Shown: one piece after another, positions 34,884 to 43,414 of the stretch
Layout of the letters: every line of letters starts with the position of its first letter
Numbering within the stretch: position 1 is the stretch's first letter
Source of the DNA: Pseudooceanicola batsensis HTCC2597
Lineage (GTDB): Bacteria; Pseudomonadota; Alphaproteobacteria; Rhodobacterales; Rhodobacteraceae
Reading direction: 5' to 3'
Assembly (NCBI RefSeq): GCF_000152725.1
Contig: NZ_AAMO01000008.1
Coordinates: forward strand, 220,269 to 284,268
Length of the DNA: 64,000 nt
The notes under the pieces: model-generated
What the model saw: only the letters and a program-made list of their open reading frames with translations
Told to the model about the DNA's origin: nothing
Database searches by the model: none
Position numbers and translations under genes: made by a program

Positions 34884-35903
34884 ATGACATTGAGACATTT
34901 TCTTAAAGGAACCGCGGCGACGCTGGCCGCCAGTGCGATGCTGACCGGCCCGGCGCTTGCCGAGGAATGGCGCTTCAACAACTTCCTGCCCGAGACGCGG
35001 CCGGAATCGGCGCAGATCGAGCAGTTCGCCCAGGACGTGAACGAGGCGCTCGCCGACCGGGATTTCTCTATCGAGGTCTATCACGGCGGCTCTCTCGGTC
35101 TGCCGAACACCGACCTGCTGCGCGTGGTGCCGACCGGCGCCGTCGAGATGAGCCTGATGTGGGCGAACTACCTCGGCCGGGATGCGCCCGAGCTGGGATC
35201 CGTCTTCGTGCAGGGCGCGATCAGCACCGTCGAGGAACTCAAGAGCGTCCTGCCGGTCGCGCAGGAGATCTACGCCGAAGCCTATGACGAATGGGACATC
35301 ACCACCGTCGGCTTCGTGGCCATCCCGACGCTGTCGGTCTCGGTCTTCTGTCGCGACGAGCCGGTGAACACGATGGAGGGCCTGCGCGACGTCAAGCTGC
35401 GGGTCTGGGCGCGCGAACAGGTCGAGACCTTCACCCGGCTGGGCGTCGCCGCGCAGATCATCCCGCAGGAGGACACCTATGTCGCGTTGCGCACCGGTGT
35501 CGTCGACTGCGCGCTGTACCCGGCGCTCTATGCGCACACGATCTCGCTGCAGGAGGTGACGAACTACGCCTCGTTCCTCTATCCCATGGCCTCGGCCCCC
35601 TACACGATCGGCGTGCAGGACGATCTCTGGGAATCGACCGATCCCGAGATCCGCGATGCGATCACGGCGGCGGCGGACGATCTGTGGGAGCGGACCAACC
35701 AGTACGACGCGGATATCGAGAACGAGATGGCCGCGCGCGAAAAGCTGGCCGAGCAGGGGATCGTCTGGGGCGATGACTTCCCCGATGCCGACCGCGAGCA
35801 GTTTGTCGAGGCCGTGTCCGAGACCTGGAAGATGCTGGCCGAGGAGGCGGGCGGAGAGGCGCTCGACTACCGCGAGCGGATGCTGACGGCCCTGGGACGC
35901 TAA
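34884..35903 (+). CDS. TRAP transporter substrate-binding protein, DctP family (TRAP system 4)
   Basis: 339 residues with signal peptide MTLRHFLKGTAATLAASAMLTGPALAEE. The binding fold shows VYHGGSLGLPNTDLLRVVPTGAVEMSLMWANYLG and the ligand region GLRDVKLRVWAREQVETFTRLGVAAQIIPQEDTYVALRTGVVDCALYP. It differs from the typical C4-dicarboxylate type at the residue after the arginine, so the ligand may be unusual. It is 75 bp after the class V aminotransferase. Confidence 0.9.
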   Translation: MTLRHFLKGTAATLAASAMLTGPALAEEWRFNNFLPETRPESAQIEQFAQDVNEALADRDFSIEVYHGGSLGLPNTDLLRVVPTGAVEMSLMWANYLGRDAPELGSVFVQGAISTVEELKSVLPVAQEIYAEAYDEWDITTVGFVAIPTLSVSVFCRDEPVNTMEGLRDVKLRVWAREQVETFTRLGVAAQIIPQEDTYVALRTGVVDCALYPALYAHTISLQEVTNYASFLYPMASAPYTIGVQDDLWESTDPEIRDAITAAADDLWERTNQYDADIENEMAAREKLAEQGIVWGDDFPDADREQFVEAVSETWKMLAEEAGGEALDYRERMLTALGR

Positions 35904-35910
35904 GCCGCCT

Positions 35911-36462
35911 GTGGCGCAGTTCCGTCATCACTATGCGCGGGGGCTGGACCGTCTGGCCCTTGCGCTGGCCCTGTGCGCCTCGCTGTGCATGGTGGCGATT
36001 GTCGGCCTGGTCACCACGAGCGTGATCATGCGCCGCTTTGCCGGCACGCCGCTGCATATCACCGAGGACGTGGTGGGCCTTCTTCTGACCGCGATGCTGT
36101 TTCTCGGGCTGCCGCTGGTGACGCTCCGGGCGCAGCATGTGCGCGTCTCGATCGTCTCGAACGCGTTGGAGCCGCGGTACGGCGGTGCCGTGCATGTCGC
36201 GGCCATGCTGGTCGGTCTCGTGTTCTTCGGCTGGATCTTCATCAAGGCGCTGCCCTGGCTCGAATTCGCCTGGAAACGGAGCCTCAGGACCGAGACGGCG
36301 CGCCTGCTTCTTTATCCATGGATGGCGGCGCTGCCGCTGTCGGTGGGGCTGACCTGGGTGATCTTCGCCTCGCGGCTCACGGGCCTGCTGGAGCGCGAGC
36401 GCTACGTCTCGCTCTCGAAACTGCCGAAGGTCGCGTCGGACACCCCGGACACGGGTGGCTGA
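35911..36462 (+). CDS. TRAP transporter small membrane subunit, DctQ family (TRAP system 4)
   Basis: 183 residues from a GTG at 35911. Four hydrophobic helices and DctQ motifs (ITEDVVGLLLTAMLFLGLPLVTLRAQHVRVSIV). It is 7 bp after DctP and 3 bp before DctM. Confidence 0.88.
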   Translation: MAQFRHHYARGLDRLALALALCASLCMVAIVGLVTTSVIMRRFAGTPLHITEDVVGLLLTAMLFLGLPLVTLRAQHVRVSIVSNALEPRYGGAVHVAAMLVGLVFFGWIFIKALPWLEFAWKRSLRTETARLLLYPWMAALPLSVGLTWVIFASRLTGLLERERYVSLSKLPKVASDTPDTGG

Positions 36463-36465
36463 GCG

Positions 36466-37755
36466 ATGTTCTGGTCCTCGCTGATCGGTATTCTGGTGGC
36501 CAGCGCCGCCACCGGCGTCGCCCTCGGAGCGGCGCTCGGCCTGACCGGGCTGTTCCTGTTGCAGGTCTATTCCAACGGCGCCACCGGGCTGGCCGTGGAT
36601 GCGATCTGGAACGTGTTCAACTCCTTCACCCTCAGCGCCGTGCCGCTGTTCATCCTGCTGGGGGAGATCCTGTTGCGCAGCGGGGTGAGCAACCGCGCCT
36701 ACGCCGCCTTCGCCCCGGTCTTCAGCAAGGTGCCGGGCGGTCTGCTGCACACGAACATCGCGGTCTGCACCATCTTTGGCGCGGTCAGCGGCTCCAGCCT
36801 GTCGACGGCGGCGGCTGTCGGGTCGGTCGCCTACCCGGAGATGACGCGGCGCGGCTATGACAAGGACGTCATCGTCGGCAGCCTTGCGGGCGGCGGCACC
36901 CTGGGCCTGCTGATCCCGCCCAGCCTGTCGTTCCTGATCTTCGGCGCCCTGACCGAGACCTCGATCGGGCGGCTCTTCATCGCGGGGATCGTGCCGGGCC
37001 TGATGATCGGTCTGGCCTTCATGATCTACGTGGTCATCAAGGCGCTGCGCCACCCGCATGTGGCGCCGCGCCCCGACAGGCATCTGCCGCTTGGCTCGGT
37101 GCTGCGGGGGCTGGGACAGGTCTGGCCGCTTCTGCTGCTGATCCTCGCCGTGATCGGAAGCATCATCGGCGGGCTGGCCACACCGACCGAGGCGGCCGCC
37201 CTCGGCGTCGTGCTGGCGACGCTGATATCGTTCATCTGGGGGGACCTGACGCTCAAGGCGCTGCGCGAGGCGATCTTTCACGCGACGCTTCTTTTCGCCG
37301 CCATCGGGTTCGTCGTGATGGGCGCGACGATCCTGGCGCAGTCGGTCAGCATTCTCGGCGTGGCGCAGCAGATCCTGAACGTGGTGGCGGACAGCGGCCT
37401 GGATCGCTATACGATCCTGCTTCTCGTCGTGCTGATCTACCTGGTGCTGGGGTGTTTCTTCGACGGTCTCTCGCTGATGATCATGACCCTGCCGGTGGTG
37501 TTCCCGCTGCTGGTCGGCCTGGGATACGATCCGATCTGGATCGGCGTCATGATCACCATCGTGATCGAGATCGGTCAGGTCACGCCACCGGTCGGTCTGA
37601 ACCTTTCGGTGCTGGCCAGCCTGACCAACAACGAGGTCAGCCTGGGCCGTGTCGCGCGGGCCACTGTGCCCTACTGGATCATTCACCTGCTGGCGATCGC
37701 CGTTCTCACGATCTTTCCCGCCATCGCCCTGTTCCTGCCGAACCTGCTGTTCTGA
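36466..37755 (+). CDS. TRAP transporter large permease, DctM family (TRAP system 4)
   Basis: 429 residues, polytopic. Signatures: AVPLFILLGEILLRSGVSNRAYAAF, FGAVSGSSLSTAAAVGSVAYPEMTRRGYDKDVIVGSLAGGGTLGLLIPPSLS (part), TPTEAAALGVV and DGLSLMIMTLPVVFPLL. Completes a P-Q-M operon. Confidence 0.92.
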   Translation: MFWSSLIGILVASAATGVALGAALGLTGLFLLQVYSNGATGLAVDAIWNVFNSFTLSAVPLFILLGEILLRSGVSNRAYAAFAPVFSKVPGGLLHTNIAVCTIFGAVSGSSLSTAAAVGSVAYPEMTRRGYDKDVIVGSLAGGGTLGLLIPPSLSFLIFGALTETSIGRLFIAGIVPGLMIGLAFMIYVVIKALRHPHVAPRPDRHLPLGSVLRGLGQVWPLLLLILAVIGSIIGGLATPTEAAALGVVLATLISFIWGDLTLKALREAIFHATLLFAAIGFVVMGATILAQSVSILGVAQQILNVVADSGLDRYTILLLVVLIYLVLGCFFDGLSLMIMTLPVVFPLLVGLGYDPIWIGVMITIVIEIGQVTPPVGLNLSVLASLTNNEVSLGRVARATVPYWIIHLLAIAVLTIFPAIALFLPNLLF

Positions 37756-37788
37756 TCGGTTCGTGCCGGCGCCCGGAGCGCGAGGCTT

Positions 37789-38511
37789 TCAGAACGTCGT
37801 CCACATGCCCAGCTTGACGGCGGTCGTGCGGTTGCGGAATTCGTGAACGAGGCCGAGTTCCAGGAACAGGGTCTCGGACAGTTTCACCACATGGGACGGC
37901 GCGATGGCGAGGGTGCTCCGGCCCGACGAGGGGGCGGAATACTGCAACTGGACCACGGAGAGCGCGCCGCTCGCATGATTGACGCCGAAGGTCGCGTCGA
38001 TCTTGCCCAGCCCCGCGCCGGTCCCGTAGAGCGCATAGCTCGCATCCAATCCGACCCATCCGTTGCCCCAGGGGGCGTCGTAGGACCGGCCCCAGGCCAG
38101 GCCCGGGCGCAGGGCGGCGGTGAGGCCGGCGGCGGTTTCGACTGCGCCAAGGCCCAGTTCGAAGGCGGCGGCGCTTCTGCCGGTGGAAAGGGGGGTGCGG
38201 AGGAACAGAAGACCCGAGGTATCGCCGCTGGCCAGGTTGCGCCCCGCATCCACCCCGATCGTGAGCCGCCCGGTCAGGCCGTATTCGTAGAACAGCGAGG
38301 CGTAGGTGCCGAAGTCCGGCCCCTTCGCGGTCGATTGTACGGAGAACGAGAGGAAGGAGCGCCCCTCTTCCCGCAGCCAGGCATCGGCCTGGGCCGCGGG
38401 TGCCGCGACGAGCAGCCCAAGGGTCACACCGGCGGCCGGCAGACACGCGGCGATGGCGCGCGCGAGCCTGCGGGGCCGGTGCCTCGAATCAGGGTTGCTG
38501 CCACACCGCAA
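37789..38511 (-). CDS. Secreted, probably outer-membrane beta-barrel protein of unknown function
   Basis: 240 residues from a TTG at 38511, chosen because GGGAGG lies 8 bp upstream and a clean signal peptide follows (RRLARAIAACLPAAGVTLGLLVAAPAAQA); an ATG at 38676 would add 55 residues of Arg/Gly/Ser-rich sequence. The mature part alternates polar and hydrophobic residues in short strands and ends with a terminal Phe (VKLGMWTTF), as many outer-membrane barrels do. No family recognised. Convergent with TRAP system 4 and lying upstream of the signalling operon's last gene on the same strand borders. Confidence 0.7.
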   Translation of the reverse strand: MRCGSNPDSRHRPRRLARAIAACLPAAGVTLGLLVAAPAAQADAWLREEGRSFLSFSVQSTAKGPDFGTYASLFYEYGLTGRLTIGVDAGRNLASGDTSGLLFLRTPLSTGRSAAAFELGLGAVETAAGLTAALRPGLAWGRSYDAPWGNGWVGLDASYALYGTGAGLGKIDATFGVNHASGALSVVQLQYSAPSSGRSTLAIAPSHVVKLSETLFLELGLVHEFRNRTTAVKLGMWTTF

Positions 38512-38704
38512 GCTCAGGCCCTCCCGACAGAGTTTTCCGCCGCGCGCCGCGAATATTGCCCCGGCCCGTCGGACTTGTGGGCTGCCCCGGAGGCCGCCGC
38601 GCGTCGCAGCACCGCCAGCGGAGGACCCGCGGGAACCGGATCGGCCGGGGGACCAGAGGCGGGGGAGGGGCATCATGGCTTCTCTCGCGTAGGAGCGGCG
38701 GGTT

Positions 38705-39064
38705 TCAGGTCAGAGACCGGATATATTCCGCCAGTTTCAGCGGCTTGAAGGGCTTGTGCAGGATGTGGTCGGCGCCGAGCGCGCGGAACTCGGCCTCGGA
38801 CTCGGCCGAGGTGCGGGCGGTGCACATGACGATGATGGCATCGCCCTGATCGGCATTGGCCCGGGCGGCGCGCAGCACGTCCAGCCCGTCGGGCGGCGGC
38901 ATCATCACGTCCAGAAGCATCACGTCGAAGGTCTGCGTCGCCAGCAGTGACATCGCTTCGGTACCCGAGGCGGCGAACGTCGCTTCGATATCGGGTTCGG
39001 TCATGATCGCCAGTTCGATCAGTTCCCGGATGTCGGCCTCGTCATCGACGAAAAGTACGTTCAT
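38705..39064 (-). CDS. Single-domain response regulator (CheY-like receiver)
   Basis: 119 residues, receiver domain only: acidic pocket VDDE (6-9), phospho-acceptor Asp in MLLDVMMPPPDG (D52), Thr in CTAR and Lys in HKPF. With no output domain it probably shuttles phosphate to the HPt protein or acts by protein contact. Its start overlaps the stop of the upstream histidine kinase gene by 4 bp, so the two are co-translated. Confidence 0.93.
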   Translation of the reverse strand: MNVLFVDDEADIRELIELAIMTEPDIEATFAASGTEAMSLLATQTFDVMLLDVMMPPPDGLDVLRAARANADQGDAIIVMCTARTSAESEAEFRALGADHILHKPFKPLKLAEYIRSLT

Positions 39065-41058
39065 GGGTCCTTCTCTGCCTCGCTTGTCCCGCGGTCGAAC
39101 CGGATGCGGAAGGTCGTGCCGCTGTCACACGCCCCGTCGGCCTGCGCCCTGGTCTCGATCGTGATCTCTCCGCCCTGTCGCTGGACCAGTTCGCGCGTGA
39201 TCGCAAGACCGAGGCCGGTCCCGCTGGCCTGCACGTCGCGGCCATGGATCGGCTTGGTGAACCGGTCGAACAGCCGGTCCAGCGCGGCCTGGGGAATGCC
39301 GGGACCGGTGTCGGTGACGTAGAGCGAGACGGCCTTGTCCGTGACGTCGGCGCCGAGGTTCACCACGCCGCCCGGGGGCGAGTACTTGATCGCGTTGGAG
39401 ATCAGGTTGGCGAGGATCTGCTGCAGGCGGACCGGATCCAGCATCAGCACCGGATCCTCGTGATCGGGGAGGGGGTTCACGCGGATCGTCACATCGCGGC
39501 TGAGCCCGTAGCCCGCGTTGGTGGCCGAGGCCTCGGTCAGGGCCTGGCCGACGCGAACCGGTTCGCGTGCGATGGACAGCTGCTGCTGGTCGATGGCCTG
39601 CAGGGTCAGGATGTCGTTCACCAGAACCAGGAGCCGTTCGGTATTGCGCGATGCCATCGAGACGAGCTTGGCCGCCCCCTGCGGCAGCGTGTCCCCGAAG
39701 CGGTCACCCAGCAGGTCCAGCGCGCCGGAGAGCGAGGTCAGAGGCGTGCGCAGTTCGTGGTTCACCGAGGTGACGAACGCCATGCGGGCTTCGGCGAGCC
39801 GCTCCTGTGCCGAGATGTCCTCGAGCATGCAATAGGCGATCTCCGCCCCGTAGAGCTTGAGTTTCTTGACCCGGCACTGCACGGCCTGCCGCTCGTCCTC
39901 GCCTTCGCCCGGCGGCAGGTCGAGCCGGAAGGTCGCGGTGCCCTCGGGGATGACCGGCAGGGGCGGAATGCGATCGCGCAGGCGCCGGACCGCGGTGTCG
40001 TCGTCCCGGGCGCCGAGGAATCGGCGCGCGACCAGGTTCGACCGGCGCAGCGTGCCGGTATCGTCGAAGATCACGATGCCGTCGCCGACGTTCTCGAAGA
40101 TCGCGTCGAATTCCCTCTGGGCGGACTTTATCTGCAGCCGGTCCCGTTCCGAGCGTTTCAGGCCCTCGGCCAGCAGCACCGAATGGCGGCGCGCGCGGAT
40201 TGCCGACATCAGAACGGTGAAGAAAAGCGCGAGCGCAATGATACCGAAGGCGATGGTGCGTTCCCAGTAGCCGCGCATGACCGCCGCGCGGTCGCGGCTG
40301 ACGTGTATTTCGAGACCCAGGCCAGGCAGGGCGCGGCTGGCCATCATCTGCGCGCCCGAGCCCCCCTCCGCGGTCTGACGATTGGCAAAGGCGGTCTCGC
40401 CGTTGGCGGTCACGATCCGGACCCGCATGTCCGGCGCGACCTCCTGCAGGGAAAGCAGGCTCGCATAGTAGTCCTCGCCGAGGGACGAGGCGATGACGCC
40501 GCGAAGTTCGCCGCTGCTGCTGAGCACGGGCCAGGCGATCGGCGTGACCCGCCGCCCCGACCCGCGGGAGGTGATGGGCACGCCGACCGTGAACGCGTCG
40601 CGCGCCAGGGTGACGGCGGTCTGGAAATAGGCCCGGTCGCCCAGGTTCATGCCGACCAGGCTGGCGGCCGTAGACCAGAGCACGGTGCCGGAATTGTCCA
40701 GCAGGACGAGGCTGTCGACCTGTTCGATCTCTTCCACCGCGCGTTGCAGGCGGCGCCCGTAATGCGCGTCGATGTTGTCGGCATATCGGAAGGGCAGATA
40801 CGAAATGTCGTCGATCAGGGACCACATCTCGAGGTTGGCGACGGCCAGCGAGGCCTCAAGCGACTGCTCGAACAGCTCGGCGAAGTGCCGCAGCTGCTGA
40901 TGCGCACGCGCGGCGGTGCGTCGCTGGTCCGCCAAAGCGAGAAGGACCATACCGCCGATGAAGATCAGCGTGACTGCAATCATCAGCAGACGGAACACCC
41001 ATCTCGATCGCTTGTCCGGGATGTATTCGGTCTGGAGAAAATAGTCGGAGCGGACCAT
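39061..41058 (-). CDS. Membrane sensor histidine kinase with periplasmic sensor and PAS domain
   Basis: 665 residues. Two membrane helices (about 21-43 and 268-287) flank a large periplasmic Cache-like sensor (DYYASLLSLQEVAPDMRVRIVTANGETAFANRQ). A PAS domain covers about 313-415, the dimerisation/H-box has phospho-His H434 (FVTSVNHELRTPLTSLSG), and the ATPase has N-box NLISNAIKYS, G1 DTGPGIP and G2 GTGLGLAI. The ATG at 41058 overlaps the preceding regulator's stop (TGATG). It is the only kinase in the polysaccharide operon and should feed both regulators. Confidence 0.92.
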   Translation of the reverse strand: MVRSDYFLQTEYIPDKRSRWVFRLLMIAVTLIFIGGMVLLALADQRRTAARAHQQLRHFAELFEQSLEASLAVANLEMWSLIDDISYLPFRYADNIDAHYGRRLQRAVEEIEQVDSLVLLDNSGTVLWSTAASLVGMNLGDRAYFQTAVTLARDAFTVGVPITSRGSGRRVTPIAWPVLSSSGELRGVIASSLGEDYYASLLSLQEVAPDMRVRIVTANGETAFANRQTAEGGSGAQMMASRALPGLGLEIHVSRDRAAVMRGYWERTIAFGIIALALFFTVLMSAIRARRHSVLLAEGLKRSERDRLQIKSAQREFDAIFENVGDGIVIFDDTGTLRRSNLVARRFLGARDDDTAVRRLRDRIPPLPVIPEGTATFRLDLPPGEGEDERQAVQCRVKKLKLYGAEIAYCMLEDISAQERLAEARMAFVTSVNHELRTPLTSLSGALDLLGDRFGDTLPQGAAKLVSMASRNTERLLVLVNDILTLQAIDQQQLSIAREPVRVGQALTEASATNAGYGLSRDVTIRVNPLPDHEDPVLMLDPVRLQQILANLISNAIKYSPPGGVVNLGADVTDKAVSLYVTDTGPGIPQAALDRLFDRFTKPIHGRDVQASGTGLGLAITRELVQRQGGEITIETRAQADGACDSGTTFRIRFDRGTSEAEKDP

Positions 41059-41999
41059 CAGCGCGCGCCGACGGCGTCGTGCACGACATGGATGCGGGCC
41101 TCGGTGTCTCCGACCAGTCGTTCGGCCATCTGGATCCCCCGCACGAGGACCTCTCCCGGGGTCCGCCCGCCCGGCGGCAGCAGCACGGCACTGAGCGAGA
41201 GAGGCAGTCGCGTCCAGCCTTCGCGGATCGAGAGGCTGGCCCCCGCGACCGCGTCGATGAAGCCTTGCGCGGTGGTTCGCATGTCCTGTTCCGTGCTGTC
41301 GGGCATGGCCAGGCAGAAGAGATCGCCCTCCCAGTGGCAGAACAGGGCTCGGGCGGGAACGGGAACCGCGCCCAGAAGGCCGGCCACGCTCCGGTAGATC
41401 GTGGGCAGATCGCCGGAGGGGTGATCCGCCGTTTCGGAGAGGCCGTTGATCCGCAGGACGATCTGGCCCAGCCGGTGATGCGCCGCGGGCGGGATGGCGA
41501 GCAGCGCGGCCTGATAGCCCGCCTTGTTGCCCAGCACCTCGGCCAGCTCGGCGATGGCCGCGCCGTCGCCTCCGCCACGGCGTCCGGCGCTGGCACGGCG
41601 GCGGTCCATTTCGGATTTCAGCCGCAGGCAGCTGCGCATCCGCGCCTGAAGCTCGACCCGGTTGAAGGGCTTGGTGACATAGTCGTTGGCCCCGGCCATG
41701 AAGGCATGCTGGAGCGTGTCCATGTCGGTCCGGCTGGTCAGCATGATGATCGGCGTGTCGGCCCAGTCCGTCAGCGCCCGGATACGCGCGCAGAGTTCCA
41801 CGCCGTCGATCTCGGGCATCATCACGTCCAGCAGGATCAGATCGGCCCGGGCCGTCCCGGCCGAAAGCGCCTCGAGCGCCTCGTTCGAGCTGAGGAAGCT
41901 GACGACATCCTCGTAGCCGATATCCGAAAGGGCGGCGCGGATATATTCCTGCGCGATGTCTGAATCGTCCACGGACAAGATGCGGTGTGCCATCGGCAT
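41058..41999 (-). CDS. Response regulator with degenerate GGDEF-like output domain
   Basis: 313 residues (an ATG at 41993 is an alternative start). The N-terminal receiver has VDDSD, phospho-Asp D58 in LILLDVMMPEIDG, LTSR and TKPF. A linker with a RRRASAGRRGGG patch leads to a C-terminal domain of about 170 residues. There ALFCHWEGDLFCLAMPDST (218-236) lines up with the R-GGDEF hairpin of diguanylate cyclases; the signature is eroded to WEGDLF. Such a domain could not make c-di-GMP but might bind it or a partner. That fits the neighbouring synthase with an MshEN-like domain. Confidence 0.82.
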   Translation of the reverse strand: MPMAHRILSVDDSDIAQEYIRAALSDIGYEDVVSFLSSNEALEALSAGTARADLILLDVMMPEIDGVELCARIRALTDWADTPIIMLTSRTDMDTLQHAFMAGANDYVTKPFNRVELQARMRSCLRLKSEMDRRRASAGRRGGGDGAAIAELAEVLGNKAGYQAALLAIPPAAHHRLGQIVLRINGLSETADHPSGDLPTIYRSVAGLLGAVPVPARALFCHWEGDLFCLAMPDSTEQDMRTTAQGFIDAVAGASLSIREGWTRLPLSLSAVLLPPGGRTPGEVLVRGIQMAERLVGDTEARIHVVHDAVGAR

Positions 42000-42004
42000 A
42001 TCCC

Positions 42005-43414
42005 TTACAACTCCGTCTTCTCGAATACACGCCAGCGGCCGTTCTCGTAAATCTCGTTGTAGCCGGAAAGGCGGTTCCGGGCGAGAGACGGGAAGCGGCG
42101 CAACACCCTGTCGGAGACGGCCCGACCTTCGGCGACCTGCGGCACGAGAATATAGCGGGTCTGCGGCAGCCCCCCCTCGAGCGCCCAGTCATAGGCAGGC
42201 TGGCCGGCGATCACGAGCCCGCCGATATCCCCCAGTGCGGTGACCATCCCGGGGTTGCGCTCGACATCCAGCAGGATGCCGCTGCGGCCGGAGAGAAAGG
42301 CCGCCGCCTCCTGCGTGGGGCCGTCGGCGCCCGTGCCGCGCCCCGCGACCGCGAGGGCCCAGGCGCGGGTTTCCTGGACGGCGGTCGTGCGCATGACCAG
42401 CACGGACTGCGCAAGGCCGAAAGCCAGAAGCGCGATGACGACGGGGACGCGCAGCGCCCCGCTCGGCCAGAACCGCAGGCCGGTGACCACCACACCCAGC
42501 ATCGGTGCGATGGCGATGAGAGGGTCCCCCTCGACGTTCAGCCCGAGGTTCAGCGCATAGGCGCCGCCGACCGTGCCCGCCGCCGCGATCAACGGCATGA
42601 AGAGCCCCGGAGTCGGCAGGTTGCGGAGCGCGGCGACGAGGGCCACGGGGACGAGGCCCGACAGGATCATGAGGTGTTCCGTCAGGGGCACGGCCTCTGG
42701 TGTTTCGAGAAGCTGCGGCACCAGCGCGCTGTTGAAAATCATGCTGACGAAGAACAGCGACCCGACGGCCGCCGCCACCGGGTAGAACATCGCGAAGAGG
42801 TAGCCGGTCGAGGATGCGGCGATCATGCTGGGCCGCGCCGCGACGATCAGGAAGGGCAGGGCGCCGAGGCTGATCAGAAGCCCGTAGCTGTCGGACAGCG
42901 CCACGATCATCAGCCCGACCGCGACCTTCATCATGTCCGGGGCGTTTCCGGTGAGCCTGAGGTGGACGATACCGCGGGCGAAGAGCCAGGTGCCGAGGAT
43001 GGTCAGCATGGTCTCGGGCCCGTCGGCGAGGGCGCGCAGGAAGAACGGGTTCAGGCCGAGCAGGGCCGTGGCGAAGAGGCTGGCCCCGACGCGGAAGGTT
43101 CCCATCTGGCGGAGGTTGTCGAACCACAGCAGCAGGATCATCGCCCCGAGCGCGGCCGACAGCAGGAAGGGCACCGGAACGGCATGGTCGCCGGGCAGCG
43201 ACTGGAGCGCCAGCGTGAGCGCGTAGGGCAGCGGCGGGTAGAACGCGTCGGAGGCGGTGAACTGCCCCGGCCCGTCGATCTGGACGATGGCCTTGGCCCA
43301 GAGTTCGGTCACGTCGGCAGAGGTGAACCCCTGAGCCTCGGTCCAGCCGAGCCAGAGCAGGAGCGCCAGGAACAGCGGCAGCGCCGCCGCGAGCCATCCG
43401 GCCGCGCGGGTCAT
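42005..43414 (-). CDS. Polytopic membrane protein of the polysaccharide operon (possible GT-C-type enzyme)
   Basis: 469 residues with about 10-12 hydrophobic helices and a C-terminal soluble tail of about 100 residues (VAEGRAVSDRVLRRFPSLARNRLSGYNEIYENGRWRVFEK). The first periplasmic loop has an acidic stretch (TSADVTELWAKAIVQIDGPGQFTASDAFYPPLPY) in the place where GT-C glycosyltransferases carry their catalytic Asp, so a lipid-linked-sugar transferase is possible but unproven. It overlaps the GT2 synthase gene by ATGA. It may modify, initiate or help export the polymer. Confidence 0.75.
   Translation of the reverse strand: MTRAAGWLAAALPLFLALLLWLGWTEAQGFTSADVTELWAKAIVQIDGPGQFTASDAFYPPLPYALTLALQSLPGDHAVPVPFLLSAALGAMILLLWFDNLRQMGTFRVGASLFATALLGLNPFFLRALADGPETMLTILGTWLFARGIVHLRLTGNAPDMMKVAVGLMIVALSDSYGLLISLGALPFLIVAARPSMIAASSTGYLFAMFYPVAAAVGSLFFVSMIFNSALVPQLLETPEAVPLTEHLMILSGLVPVALVAALRNLPTPGLFMPLIAAAGTVGGAYALNLGLNVEGDPLIAIAPMLGVVVTGLRFWPSGALRVPVVIALLAFGLAQSVLVMRTTAVQETRAWALAVAGRGTGADGPTQEAAAFLSGRSGILLDVERNPGMVTALGDIGGLVIAGQPAYDWALEGGLPQTRYILVPQVAEGRAVSDRVLRRFPSLARNRLSGYNEIYENGRWRVFEKTEL

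Noticed and set aside
39061..42192. A single 1043-residue fusion of regulator and histidine kinase on the minus strand
   Set aside because: The N-terminal third is a shadow of the response-regulator gene in another frame; the kinase starts at 41058 with a TGATG overlap.
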